A stretch of DNA of 47,204 nt from Flavobacteriales bacterium UBA5081. GTDB lineage: Bacteria > Bacteroidota > Bacteroidia > Flavobacteriales_E > Vicingaceae. Positions 33,580-43,363 of this stretch are shown in pieces. How positions within the stretch are numbered: position 1 is the stretch's first letter; every line of letters starts with the position of its first letter. A program made the translations under genes and the position numbers. The stretch is taken from NCBI GenBank assembly GCA_002415785.1, contig DIAJ01000012.1, forward strand, positions 77,497 through 124,700, in the 5' to 3' direction. The notes below the pieces were generated by a model. It was not told where the DNA came from. It made no database searches and saw only the letters and a program-made list of their open reading frames with translations.

Positions 33580-35025
33580 ATGAGTAAAAAGAAAAAATTA
33601 ACCACTTCAGCCGGTTCACCCATTCCCAATAATCAAAAATCAATAACCGCCGGACATCCCGGACCGGTGCTGATGCAAGACTACCAACTTATCGAAAAGC
33701 TTGCTCACCAAAATAGAGAAAGAATTCCCGAGCGAGTAGTTCACGCCAAGGGATGGGGCGCTTTTGGAACTTTTACAGTAACCAACGACATCAGCAAATA
33801 CACAAAAGCCAAAGTATTTTCTAAAGTAGGAAAGAAAACCAAAGTATTGAGTCGATTTTCTACCGTTGCAGGAGAAAAAGGAGCTGCCGATACGGAAAGA
33901 GATGTTCGTGGATTTTCATTAAAGTTTTACACAGAAGAAGGCAATTGGGATATGGTTGGCAACAATACGCCGGTCTTTTTTGTACGAGATGGTTATAAAT
34001 TCCCGGACTTTATTCACACCCAAAAAAGACATCCAAAAACTAACTTACGCTCAAATACAGCCATGTGGGACTTTTGGTCGCTGAGTCCTGAATCACTTCA
34101 CCAAGTAACCATTTTAATGTCGGATCGTGGCTTACCCAAATCACCCATGCATATGAATGGTTACGGTTCTCATACTTATAGCTTTTGGAATGATAAAGGT
34201 GAACGCTATTGGATTAAATTTCACTTTAAAACACAGCAGGGTCATGATTTTTACACCAATGAAGAAGCTGCTAAAGTAACCGGTCAAACAAGAGAAAAAT
34301 ATCAAGAAGAACTTTATGGCGCGATTGAAAGAGGCGACTACCCTAAGTGGGACGTAAAAGTGCAAATTATGCCTGAAGCCGAGGCAGAAAAAACGCCTTA
34401 CAACCCTTTTGATTTAACCAAAGTTTGGCCACATGGAGATTATCCATTAATTGACGTAGGTGTTTTGGAGCTAAATGAAAACCCTTCTAATTATTTTCAG
34501 TATGTTGAAAATGCAGCTTACTCCCCTTCTAACATTATTCCGGGTATTGGTTTTTCACCGGACAAAATGTTGCAGGCGCGTATTTTCTCTTATGCAGATG
34601 CACATCGTTACCGTTTGGGAACTCACTACGAAAGTTTACCACCTAACCAACCGATTAGCGAAGTAAATCACTACCACAAGGATGGAGCCATGCGTTTTAC
34701 CGAGAACTTCAATGAAAATCCGGATGCTTACTATGAACCCAATTCCTTTAACGGACCTATTGAAGACCTTTCGGCACAAGAGCCGCCGATGAAAATTAGC
34801 GGTGACATTAGAAGGTATGAAGAACAAGATAAAATGGGAAATTATCAACAAGCAGGAGACTTGTTCAGACTTTTTGACGACGCTCAGCGTAAGCGATTAT
34901 TTAGCAACATTGCCGATGCCATGGAGGGTGTTCCTAAAGAAATTATCGATCGTCAGCTAGTCCATTTCGACAAAGCAGATCCGAAATATGGAAAAGGAGT
35001 TCGTGAAGCGTTGAAAAAGAAATAA
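33580..35025 (+). CDS. katA: Monofunctional heme catalase (clade 3 type)
   Basis: Converts hydrogen peroxide to water and oxygen. The 481-residue length is that of the small-subunit, NADPH-binding type. Seen: the catalytic His55 in RVVHAKGWGAFG, the distal Asn in VGNNTPVFFVRD, and the heme-ligand Tyr in RIFSYADAHRYRLG. It has no signal peptide and is probably cytosolic. An ankyrin-repeat gene follows after 3 bases, an arrangement known from Pseudomonas katB-ankB. Confidence 0.95.
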   Translation: MSKKKKLTTSAGSPIPNNQKSITAGHPGPVLMQDYQLIEKLAHQNRERIPERVVHAKGWGAFGTFTVTNDISKYTKAKVFSKVGKKTKVLSRFSTVAGEKGAADTERDVRGFSLKFYTEEGNWDMVGNNTPVFFVRDGYKFPDFIHTQKRHPKTNLRSNTAMWDFWSLSPESLHQVTILMSDRGLPKSPMHMNGYGSHTYSFWNDKGERYWIKFHFKTQQGHDFYTNEEAAKVTGQTREKYQEELYGAIERGDYPKWDVKVQIMPEAEAEKTPYNPFDLTKVWPHGDYPLIDVGVLELNENPSNYFQYVENAAYSPSNIIPGIGFSPDKMLQARIFSYADAHRYRLGTHYESLPPNQPISEVNHYHKDGAMRFTENFNENPDAYYEPNSFNGPIEDLSAQEPPMKISGDIRRYEEQDKMGNYQQAGDLFRLFDDAQRKRLFSNIADAMEGVPKEIIDRQLVHFDKADPKYGKGVREALKKK

Positions 35026-35028
35026 ACA

Positions 35029-35499
35029 ATGACTGTAGACGATTTTTTTAGTTGGATTAGAAATGGTGAAGTTGCTCCAATCAAGGAGCTGCTTGCCATT
35101 CAAGCCGATTGGGTGCATAGAAAAGACAATAGAGGCTACACTCCATTAGTTATGGCTGCTTACTACAATCAAACAGAAATAATGGATTTGCTCATAAAGC
35201 ATGGAGCAAAAGTTGATTCTAGAGATGCTTCAGGCAATACAGCACTAATGGGCGCTTGCTTTAAAGGTTACAAAGAAGCAATTGAACACTTAATTGAAGC
35301 AGGTGCCGATGTTAATGAGCAAAACGCCAATGGTGCAACTGCACTCACTTTTGCTTGCACTTTCAACCAAAAAGAAATTGCTAAATTATTGATTGAAAAA
35401 GGTGCAAAAGTCGACATCAAAGATGTTCGTGGAAATACGCCTATTGATCATGCAAAAATGCAAGGCATTCCGTGGGCAGAGGAATTGGAAGCGATGTGA
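35029..35499 (+). CDS. Ankyrin-repeat protein linked to catalase
   Basis: A 156-residue protein made of about four ankyrin repeats: NRGYTPLVMAAYYNQTEIMD, SGNTALMGACFKGYKEAIEH, NGATALTFACTFNQKEIAKL and RGNTPIDHAKMQG. It has no signal peptide. In Pseudomonas an ankyrin protein encoded beside a catalase is needed for full catalase activity; the 3-base gap here suggests a similar partnership. It converges on lysC with a gap of 6 bases. Confidence 0.88.
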   Translation: MTVDDFFSWIRNGEVAPIKELLAIQADWVHRKDNRGYTPLVMAAYYNQTEIMDLLIKHGAKVDSRDASGNTALMGACFKGYKEAIEHLIEAGADVNEQNANGATALTFACTFNQKEIAKLLIEKGAKVDIKDVRGNTPIDHAKMQGIPWAEELEAM

Positions 35500-35505
35500 G
35501 ATTAA

Positions 35506-36774
35506 TTACTTCAAAACAAACCTTGCTGTTTTTCTGGCCTTTTGTTCCAGCAAAACCGTTTTTCCTTCAATTAGCTCATCAATAATATCTTCTGTATAAT
35601 GACGAATCGTAAGCAGTTTTACTGATTTATTATAACTGACTTTGTAGTCTTTTTGCAATTGTTTAATTAGCTCGTCAATTTTGGGTGTTTCATCATCCAC
35701 ACAAACTGAAAAACTGATGGCTGAGTTTTGCATCATATTTATTGTGACTCCTCGATCGGCGAAGCATTTATAAATATCGCTCAAGTTACTCTCTGCAATA
35801 AATGAAAAGTCTTTTGCCGCTATGGAAATTAAGATTTGTCCCTCTTTGTGAATGTAAGAAGGCACCAAGCTATCAGACGCACTGTTTTCATTAATTAATG
35901 TTCCTCGATTAGAAGGATTAACGAAGGATTTTACAAAAAGTGGGATTTTTGAGTTATGAAGCGGTTTAATCGTTTTTGGGTGGATAACAGAAGCTCCAAA
36001 ATATGCCAATTCAATCGCCTCGTGGTATGAAATATTATTTAGCTTCACAGTTTTATCGAAAAACTTTGGATCGGCATTTAGCATTCCTTCCACATCTTTC
36101 CAAATTACCACCTCCTTTGCAGCCAGACTTGCAGCAATAATGGCCGCTGAAAAATCAGAACCTTCACGACCTAGGGTTGAAGTAAAATTCTCTGAAGTTC
36201 CTCCAATAAACCCTTGAGTAACTACAATACCGTTAGGTTGCTCTTCAAAGTACTTTCCAATCACCTTTTGCATTAACACTTTAGTTAACTGCCAATCAAC
36301 ATTTGCTTTGCGATAGTTATTATCCGTTCTTAAGACATCTCTAACATCTAACCATTTATTTTCAATGCCTTGCTCAGTCAAGTAAGCGCTAACAATTTTT
36401 GTGGAAAGCATTTCGCCTAAAGACACCATTTGATCGTACTCAAAATCAAAAGTCCCCACCGGATCATCTTCAATTTGCCACTCTACTTCAATAAAGGTAT
36501 TGTGAATATCGTTGTATACTTTATGCTTTTTATCAGGAAAAAGCTCGTACAAGATTTCGAAATGAAAATCTTTAATCTCTTGCAAAAGCTCTGGAGCTTC
36601 CCCTTCTTTATAATAAAATGCCCTCAGAACTTTTTCAAAAGCATTGGTTGTTTTTCCCATAGCAGAAACCACTACTGCAAGTGCATCTTCTCTATTTTCA
36701 TTGATAATATTAGCGACATTTTTTACCGCTTGTGCATCTTTTACAGAAGCCCCTCCAAATTTAAATACCTTCAT
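35506..36774 (-). CDS. Aspartate kinase (monofunctional)
   Basis: Phosphorylates aspartate, the first step to lysine, threonine and methionine. The 422-residue protein starts with MKVFKFGGASVKDAQAVKNV, the kinase signature. It has TLGREGSDFSAAIIAASLA in the amino-acid kinase domain and ACT-type regulatory domains in the last ~120 residues (ILISIAAKDFSFIAES, INMMQNSAISFSVCVDD). No homoserine dehydrogenase is fused. The acetyltransferase gene ends 3 bases upstream of its start. Confidence 0.92.
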   Translation of the reverse strand: MKVFKFGGASVKDAQAVKNVANIINENREDALAVVVSAMGKTTNAFEKVLRAFYYKEGEAPELLQEIKDFHFEILYELFPDKKHKVYNDIHNTFIEVEWQIEDDPVGTFDFEYDQMVSLGEMLSTKIVSAYLTEQGIENKWLDVRDVLRTDNNYRKANVDWQLTKVLMQKVIGKYFEEQPNGIVVTQGFIGGTSENFTSTLGREGSDFSAAIIAASLAAKEVVIWKDVEGMLNADPKFFDKTVKLNNISYHEAIELAYFGASVIHPKTIKPLHNSKIPLFVKSFVNPSNRGTLINENSASDSLVPSYIHKEGQILISIAAKDFSFIAESNLSDIYKCFADRGVTINMMQNSAISFSVCVDDETPKIDELIKQLQKDYKVSYNKSVKLLTIRHYTEDIIDELIEGKTVLLEQKARKTARFVLK

Positions 36775-36777
36775 TAT

Positions 36778-37245
36778 TTATCGCTTTTGCAAATCTTCCC
36801 TTCTAAACTTACAATTAATCCACTCCGAATCCAGTTCAGTTCCGGCTGATTTATAAAAATCAATGGCACTTTGGTTCCAATCCAACACTTGCCACTCCAT
36901 TCTTCCACTATTTCTCTTCTTTGCCTCTTCGGCAACAGCATTAAAAAGTGCTTTCCCAATTCCGTTTCCACGAAGTTTTTCCGTAACAATCAAATCTTCT
37001 AAATAAATTGAACGTCCTTTCCAGGTAGAGTACTTTTCGTAAAATAGCGCCATTCCCACTATCTTGTCTTTGAATTCAGCAACAAATAAATCATAAATTG
37101 GATTCTCTCCAAAACCATCATTCTTAAGTATCTCTTCGTCTATATCAACTTCATCAGCAGCTTTTTCAAAAACGGCTAACTCCTTGATTAAGGACAATAT
37201 TTCAGCGCAGTCTGACTCTTTTCCGGGGCGAACAGTAAACTTCAT
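36778..37245 (-). CDS. GNAT family N-acetyltransferase
   Basis: A 155-residue acetyl-CoA-dependent acetyltransferase. The acetyl-CoA loop is LRGNGIGKALFNAVAEEAKK, and WQVLDWNQSAIDFYKSAGTE is typical of the spermidine/diamine acetyltransferase-like branch. A beta strand with SIYLEDLIV precedes the loop. The actual substrate may be a polyamine, an amino acid or a thialysine-like compound. It is probably co-transcribed with the aspartate kinase gene and divergent from fbp, a grouping I associate with Flavobacteriales. Confidence 0.88.
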   Translation of the reverse strand: MKFTVRPGKESDCAEILSLIKELAVFEKAADEVDIDEEILKNDGFGENPIYDLFVAEFKDKIVGMALFYEKYSTWKGRSIYLEDLIVTEKLRGNGIGKALFNAVAEEAKKRNSGRMEWQVLDWNQSAIDFYKSAGTELDSEWINCKFRREDLQKR

Positions 37246-37363
37246 TACAAAATTTTGACAAAGGTAATGAAGCTATAGGTAGAATAGAAACTTCAAAAAA
37301 AAGAGACTTTCAGCATTGAGTTTACGATATTTGCCAAACTAATTTAATTTAAAACAAAATCAG

Positions 37364-38356
37364 ATGAGTGGGGTTAAAACCTTGAGTGAATTTATTATGG
37401 AGCGACAGGACGATTTTCCTTTTGCGACCGGAGAGCTAAGCAGTTTGTTGAATGATATTGTAATTGCTTCAAAGATTGTCAACCGAGAAGTCAACAAAGC
37501 AGGATTAGCTGATATTTTAGGCGCTACGACTCAAGAAAATATTCAAGGAGAAACTCAACAAAAGCTAGATGTTTTTGCCGACCAACAATTCATTTCTGCT
37601 CTAAAAAATGGCGGTGAGGCTTGTGCAATTGCCTCCGAAGAAAACGACGATTTTGTAGCCTTTGAAAGCGAGCGCTCGAAGCAGGGAAAGTACGTTGTTG
37701 CATTTGATCCACTTGACGGCTCGTCCAATATTGATGTGAATGTTTCTATTGGAACTATTTTCAGCATTTACAGAAGGAAATCAGAAGTTGGTACACTTGC
37801 CAATGAAGCAGACTTTTTACAAAAAGGAGAAAACCAAGTAGCGGCAGGCTATGTGATTTACGGCTCATCTACCATGTTGGTATACACTACCGGAAAAGGA
37901 GTTAATGGTTTCACTTTAGACCCATCGATAGGAGAATTTTGCTTATCTCACCCCAATATGAAAATCCCTAAGGATGGAAAAATTTACTCTATTAATGAAG
38001 GAAATTTAGTTTACTGCTCAGAGTCAATTCAAAAATATATTGCCTACTGCAAAGAAGTAGACAAAGAAAGCAAACGTCCCTACTCTGCAAGATATATCGG
38101 GTCTATGGTAGCCGACCTTCATCGAAACTTAATTAAAGGAGGCATTTTTCTCTATCCGGAAACGACCAAAAACCCCGATGGTAAATTGCGCTTGTTATAT
38201 GAATGCAACCCCATGGGTTTTTTAATTGAACAAGCCGGAGGAATTGCTACTACAGGCAAAGAAAACATATTAAAAGTAGAACCTAAAAGCCTACACCAAA
38301 GAGTTCCTACCATTTTAGGCTCCGAAAATATGGTTAAGAAAGCTCTTTCGTTTTAA
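37364..38356 (+). CDS. fbp: Fructose-1,6-bisphosphatase, class I
   Basis: The gluconeogenic phosphatase that makes fructose 6-phosphate. The 330-residue protein has the metal-binding motif FDPLDGSSNIDVNVSIGTIF, the substrate region ARYIGSMVADLHRNL with IKGGIFLYP, and the late NPMGFLIEQAGG. The N-terminus MSGVKTLSEFIMERQDDFPF is typical. It starts a plus-strand run; 33 bases separate it from the histidine kinase gene. Confidence 0.96.
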   Translation: MSGVKTLSEFIMERQDDFPFATGELSSLLNDIVIASKIVNREVNKAGLADILGATTQENIQGETQQKLDVFADQQFISALKNGGEACAIASEENDDFVAFESERSKQGKYVVAFDPLDGSSNIDVNVSIGTIFSIYRRKSEVGTLANEADFLQKGENQVAAGYVIYGSSTMLVYTTGKGVNGFTLDPSIGEFCLSHPNMKIPKDGKIYSINEGNLVYCSESIQKYIAYCKEVDKESKRPYSARYIGSMVADLHRNLIKGGIFLYPETTKNPDGKLRLLYECNPMGFLIEQAGGIATTGKENILKVEPKSLHQRVPTILGSENMVKKALSF

Positions 38357-38389
38357 GAAATATACTATCTTGCACAAAGATTTTGCGCT

Positions 38390-40468
38390 ATGAGTAGAAA
38401 TTGGCAAAAGCATGTTTTCTTATTTTTTTTGGTGCTTACACCATTTCTCAAAAATAATGCGCAAGAATCAGCTGACAGTCTACTTCAGCTTATTAACTCA
38501 AAATCAGCAGATGAAGTACACTCCGGTTATATGGGCTTGGCTGAGTTTTATCAGCGCAAAGACTCAACAAAAGCAGCAGACTACCTTGCTAAAGTAGACG
38601 AAGATATAGAAGAGCTTTCAGACTCTACATTGCATAAGCTAATGGTGCGAAAAGTTGTTTTTTATACTCAAGAGTACAAAAACGCTGAAGCGGTAGACTT
38701 TGGAAAATTAATTCTAAAAGAAGCTACTGAAAGAAAAGACACCTTTTTAATTGCAGAAACACATAAAAGAATTTCAGCATCCTATTTTAGAATATACGAA
38801 TACGATTCTACGCTTGCACATTTAAAGAAAGCTTCGACTTATTACAAACAATTAAAAGATCGCACTAATTATGGTTTAATGATTATGCGCGAAGGTGGTG
38901 TATACTATGCAAAAGGCAACTATGCAGAGGCTATGCGTAAAGCATTTGAGTCTACAGAAATATTTAAAGAAATTGATCAAAATTTACAGCTAGCTCATGC
39001 ATACATGCAGTTAGGTAATATTCATTATTTTCTTCAAGCTTATCAAAAAGCATCTCACTACTATGCTCTTGCATCCGACTACTACTTAATGATGAAAGAC
39101 TCCATTGGTTGGGCATTTTCATACTCAAATCTCGGTTTAGTTAAAATTGAACAGGATAGTTTTAAGCTAGGACTTAAAATTCAGCTTGCTGCTTTACCGA
39201 TTATTCAAAAAAGTGGAAGAGAAATTTCTGTGGGTAACACCTACCACTATATTGGCATTGCCTATCTGGGTTTAAACCAATTAGACAGTGCTGATAAATA
39301 TTTAAAAAAATCTCTAAAATTCAACAAAAGATCGAACTACTTAGCTGGCATTGCCTACGACTTAAAGGCTTTAGGAGAAATCGCATTGAATAGGAAAGAA
39401 ACAGACTCTGCACTAATATTTGGAAAAAGCGCAAAAGCAATCACTGACAGTATCGATAATTTAGAAGCAAAAAAAGAAATTAATTTATTCTTTTCAAAAG
39501 TTTACGAAGCTAAAAACAATTCTGAGCAAGCATATTGGCACTTAAAGAAATACCATGAGCTATTAGACAGCACAACCCTAAGCGATGAAAAAGACATTGA
39601 ACAATTAGCCTTTGAACAACAATCTCAATTAGAGAGAGCTCAATATGAATTAAACCTCTCACATCAAAGAGAGTTACTAAAAGAAAAGGAAAACCAGAGT
39701 CAGCAGTTTTTAATAATTATTCTTTCTATAATAGCTGTTATTTCTATCTTTTTTACCGGCTTAATTTCTTCTACAAACCGTAGAAACAAATACCTTAACA
39801 AAGAGTTACAAGACAAACAAGACTTACTTGAAAGTGAGCTAAAAACTAAGAAATCACTTCTAAAAGAAATACATCATCGGGTAAAAAACAACTTGCAAAT
39901 TATTTCAAGCATGTTGAGTATTCAATCACAGTACATTGATGATGAACGAGTAGAGAATATTTTTCGTGAATCTAGAAGCAGAATTATGAGCATGTCGCTT
40001 ATTCACGAAAGTTTATACAAAAGAGAAGACTTAGATAATGCCCTTTTTAGCACTTATGTAAAAGAATTGATTCCTCAACTTGTAGAAACCTATCATGTTG
40101 ACGAAAGTAAAGTTCATTTGTACATGAAAATAAACGACCTCGAACTTTCACTTGATGACTCGATCCCTTGTGGGTTGATTATAAATGAAATTATTTCCAA
40201 CTCTTTAAAACATGCGTTCCCAAATGGAAAAGAAGGAAATATTTCAATAGAAATGTTCAAAGAAGATAATGGTACTATTCATTTAAAAATTGCCGATGAC
40301 GGTATTGGATTTCCTGAAGGAGTAGTTCCTAAAAATCAAGACACTTTTGGATTTTTGTTATTGTATTCCTTAGTCGAGCAATTGGAAGCAGAAATTGAAG
40401 TTCACAATAAGGAAGGTGTTTCATTTCATGTATTCTGGAAACCTAAAGAGGATAAACTTCTCGATTAA
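38390..40468 (+). CDS. TPR sensor histidine kinase (HisKA_2/HWE-like)
   Basis: A 692-residue membrane sensor. A signal peptide is followed by TPR-like repeats (TYHYIGIAYLGLNQLDSADK), a coiled-coil and one membrane helix near residue 445-465 (FLIIILSIIAVISIFFTGLI). The dimerisation motif LLKEIHHRVKNNLQIISSML holds the phospho-acceptor His near residue 495. The ATPase domain shows the N box LIINEIISNSLKHAFPNG and DDGIGFPEG. The TPR part is therefore outside the cytosol. No response regulator gene is nearby, so it is an orphan kinase here. It shares 1 base with the next gene. Confidence 0.9.
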   Translation: MSRNWQKHVFLFFLVLTPFLKNNAQESADSLLQLINSKSADEVHSGYMGLAEFYQRKDSTKAADYLAKVDEDIEELSDSTLHKLMVRKVVFYTQEYKNAEAVDFGKLILKEATERKDTFLIAETHKRISASYFRIYEYDSTLAHLKKASTYYKQLKDRTNYGLMIMREGGVYYAKGNYAEAMRKAFESTEIFKEIDQNLQLAHAYMQLGNIHYFLQAYQKASHYYALASDYYLMMKDSIGWAFSYSNLGLVKIEQDSFKLGLKIQLAALPIIQKSGREISVGNTYHYIGIAYLGLNQLDSADKYLKKSLKFNKRSNYLAGIAYDLKALGEIALNRKETDSALIFGKSAKAITDSIDNLEAKKEINLFFSKVYEAKNNSEQAYWHLKKYHELLDSTTLSDEKDIEQLAFEQQSQLERAQYELNLSHQRELLKEKENQSQQFLIIILSIIAVISIFFTGLISSTNRRNKYLNKELQDKQDLLESELKTKKSLLKEIHHRVKNNLQIISSMLSIQSQYIDDERVENIFRESRSRIMSMSLIHESLYKREDLDNALFSTYVKELIPQLVETYHVDESKVHLYMKINDLELSLDDSIPCGLIINEIISNSLKHAFPNGKEGNISIEMFKEDNGTIHLKIADDGIGFPEGVVPKNQDTFGFLLLYSLVEQLEAEIEVHNKEGVSFHVFWKPKEDKLLD

Positions 40469-42201
40469 TGAAATCCTTTTTAAGCAAATACGGCTTACTT
40501 TTAGTGCTTTTGCTTTCTGTGATTGCTTTTTCTGAAGGGCTAAAGCACGATTTCACTCATCTCGACGATCAAGTACAAGTTGTTGAAAACAATAACATAA
40601 AAAACTTAAGTTGGGAAAAATTCAAAGCCATTTTTAGCTCAACTTCTGTTGGAATGTACCAACCAATCAGCACTATATTCTACGCCATTACTTATCAATT
40701 TGATGGAGCTAACCCATTTAACTTTCATCTATTGAGTTTGATTTTTCACTTACTCAATACCTTTTTGGCATTTACAATCTTCCGGAAATTTGGGATAGAA
40801 AAAATTTATGCGCTTTTACTCACTGCAATTTTTTCGCTTCACCCAATGCAAGTGGAGAGTGTTTCTTGGGTTTCTGCTTTTAGTAACCTAGTATTCTCAA
40901 CTTTTTATTTATTAGCTTTAATTCAATACCTCAAATTTTGCTCAAAAACCCAATGGAAATATTACGGTCTTACATTGCTGTTTTTCTTGCTGTCATTATT
41001 GTCTAAGTCAAGCGCAGTAACCTTACCATTGGTTCTTATTGCAATTGATTATTTTCTAAAAAATAAAATTCAACTCAACAATTGGCTAAACAAAATCCCC
41101 TTCTTTGTACTTTCGGTTACTTTCGGTTTAATCACAATCTTCAGTAGAGAGTCTGCCGGACACCTTTCCGATTTATCAGTTCAGTTTGAATGGCTTGAAC
41201 GCATTTTCTTAATCTCTTACTCTGTTTTATTTTATCCATTCAAATGGCTTTTCCCATTCGAATTATCCGTTTTTTACCCTTATCCTGAAGTTACTAATGG
41301 ACTTTTGCCTTGGATTTATTATGCAGCGCCAATCGTACTTTTGCTTTTACTCTACTTAGTTTGGAAGCATCGAGAAAAAAGCTTTTTAGTTTTAGGGTCA
41401 CTGTTTTATTTACTAAGCATTTCAGTTGTTTTACAAGTCATTCCGATTGGTAATCAGCTTACGACCGATCGATATTTATATTTACCTATGCTTGGTTTAC
41501 TACTGATTGTTTACGGACTCAGTAAATCAATAAAGACCGATAAATTAATCTACTTATTTGGGGTTTGGGCTGTAGTATTATCGTTAGGTGCTCACCAACG
41601 CACCAAGATTTGGGAAAACGACCAATTGATTTGGGAAGATGTGATTGAAAAACACCCTGAAGTTGCACAAGCCTACAATAATTTGGGTTCTTATTTACTT
41701 CAAAAAGGTCAAGTTCAAGAAGCGTTTAACAACTTCAACAAAGCGGTTCAGTTAAAACCCTATTACGCTGATGCTCTTTCAAATCGCGGTAATTTATACA
41801 GCCAAAAAGGGGAATCGAAAAAAGCCCTTGCAGATTTTAATGAGGCCATTAAACTTCGTCCGCATGCTGATGCCTACTTTAATCGAGCGAATGAATATGT
41901 TCGTTTGGGAGATTTAAAAAAGGCATTAACAGACTATCAACAAAGTGCTACTTTGAGCCCTTCTGCCGACACCTACACCAATTGGGCGTATGCTCTTTTA
42001 CAGCTCAAACAAACAGCAGCAGCCAAAGAAAAGCTTCAAAAAGCCTTTTCAATTCAACCGCAATTTACTCAAGCCCATTTTTTAAGCGGAATGATGGCTC
42101 AACAAGAAGGCAATTTGCAAACAGCTTGCACACATTTCAAGCAAGCTGCCCAACAAAAGCACCCTCAAGCTATACAGGCTTTAGAGAGGTTTTGTAGGTA
42201 A
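40468..42201 (+). CDS. TMTC-like membrane glycosyltransferase with TPR tail
   Basis: A 577-residue protein. About eleven membrane helices cover residues 8-380, with an Asp pair in HLDDQVQVV (Asp33, Asp34) just after helix 1. This is the DD position of GT-C glycosyltransferases. HPMQVESVSWVS is typical of bacterial TMTC/DUF1736 homologues. From about residue 390 come at least five TPRs (AQAYNNLGSYLLQKGQVQEA, ADALSNRGNLYSQKGESKKA). TMTC enzymes in animals O-mannosylate proteins; here a protein or glycan acceptor outside the membrane is inferred. It overlaps the kinase gene by 1 base. Confidence 0.83.
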   Translation: MKSFLSKYGLLLVLLLSVIAFSEGLKHDFTHLDDQVQVVENNNIKNLSWEKFKAIFSSTSVGMYQPISTIFYAITYQFDGANPFNFHLLSLIFHLLNTFLAFTIFRKFGIEKIYALLLTAIFSLHPMQVESVSWVSAFSNLVFSTFYLLALIQYLKFCSKTQWKYYGLTLLFFLLSLLSKSSAVTLPLVLIAIDYFLKNKIQLNNWLNKIPFFVLSVTFGLITIFSRESAGHLSDLSVQFEWLERIFLISYSVLFYPFKWLFPFELSVFYPYPEVTNGLLPWIYYAAPIVLLLLLYLVWKHREKSFLVLGSLFYLLSISVVLQVIPIGNQLTTDRYLYLPMLGLLLIVYGLSKSIKTDKLIYLFGVWAVVLSLGAHQRTKIWENDQLIWEDVIEKHPEVAQAYNNLGSYLLQKGQVQEAFNNFNKAVQLKPYYADALSNRGNLYSQKGESKKALADFNEAIKLRPHADAYFNRANEYVRLGDLKKALTDYQQSATLSPSADTYTNWAYALLQLKQTAAAKEKLQKAFSIQPQFTQAHFLSGMMAQQEGNLQTACTHFKQAAQQKHPQAIQALERFCR

Positions 42202-42211
42202 ATATAAAAAG

Positions 42212-43363
42212 CTACATAGTGGACGAACCGATTTCAAACAAGGGCAAATACATGGCAATTAGAATCACACCCACAAAAAGCCCAATAAAAATAATTAAAA
42301 ATGGTTCGAGTAGACTACTGATGGTCTTTGTACTGTTTTCGGTTTCCGCCGAATACTGTTTATTTATTTGCTTAAACACCTCATCTAATTTATTGACTTC
42401 CTCAGCTACTTTTATCAAGGAAATCATTCGCGAAGGAAAAATGGAATGTTTAGAAAGTGCTTCATGAAATAAACTACCATGCAAAATGTCACTTTCAACT
42501 ACTTTTAGGCCTTCTTCAAGCGGGTAGAACCGTATCATTTTACGAACCAATGCAATAGAACTTACCAATGGGTTTTTTACACCAGTCAACAGGCTCATGG
42601 AGTGACTAAATCGAGCGAGATAAGTTTTTTGGGCAATGTCTCCAATGATCGGAATTTTCAGCAAAATTCGCGATGAAACGTCTCTAAACCATATTCTATT
42701 TCGCTGAAAGTAAAGTACACCAATAATTGATGTAATGATGATTAATAGTAAAAGTCCATATGATTGTGTGAAATTTGAGAAGTTTAAAACTAGCTGAGTA
42801 AGTTGGGGAAGTTCACCCCCAAAGCGTTTAAATGCATCTTCGAAAATTGGAACGATAAAATTCAACATAAAAAAAACAGCGACCACTGCCGTAGACAAAA
42901 CGATTACCGGATATGAAAATGAACTAATTAACTTTCTTTTGAACTCCATCCTGCCTTGAAAAAAGTCAGCCAAGTCTTTAAAGATTAATTTAATATTTCC
43001 ACTTTCCTCTCCAATTTTTAAGCTATAATATTCATAATCTGAAAACTTATCCGTTTGTTTGATTGCCATTGAAAATGTATCTCCCTTGATTATTCGGTCA
43101 AACACATCTTGTAAAATCTTTTTATTCGCTTTCTTCTTTTCACCTTGAAAGGTTAACTCCAAGGCCATTCGAATATCAATTCCTGCTTCAACCAATAAGC
43201 TCATTTCTGAATAAAACCGATACTTCGACTTATCATTGAGTTTCTTTGAAAAACTCAACTCACGGCTTAAAAATGCAAAGCTACCATTTGAAGAAGCGGT
43301 TTTTCCTCGCTTCTCTAATTGAGCTTTTTGTTTTTTCTTTATATGACTAATGTCTATTGCCAA
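42212..43363 (-). CDS. GspF/PilC-like inner-membrane platform protein
   Basis: A 383-residue protein with two T2SSF domains: KYRFYSEMSLLVEAGIDIRM opens the first, and TYLARFSHSMSLLTGVKNPL opens the second. It has three membrane helices (VIVLSTAVVAVFFMLNFIVP, LLLLIIITSIIGVLYF and LIIFIGLFVGVILIAMYLPL). The motif GEESGNI is present. This is the platform that couples the assembly ATPase to pilin extraction in type IV pili and type II secretion. It is the last gene of an operon whose members overlap by 11-17 bases. Confidence 0.92.
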   Translation of the reverse strand: MAIDISHIKKKQKAQLEKRGKTASSNGSFAFLSRELSFSKKLNDKSKYRFYSEMSLLVEAGIDIRMALELTFQGEKKKANKKILQDVFDRIIKGDTFSMAIKQTDKFSDYEYYSLKIGEESGNIKLIFKDLADFFQGRMEFKRKLISSFSYPVIVLSTAVVAVFFMLNFIVPIFEDAFKRFGGELPQLTQLVLNFSNFTQSYGLLLLIIITSIIGVLYFQRNRIWFRDVSSRILLKIPIIGDIAQKTYLARFSHSMSLLTGVKNPLVSSIALVRKMIRFYPLEEGLKVVESDILHGSLFHEALSKHSIFPSRMISLIKVAEEVNKLDEVFKQINKQYSAETENSTKTISSLLEPFLIIFIGLFVGVILIAMYLPLFEIGSSTM

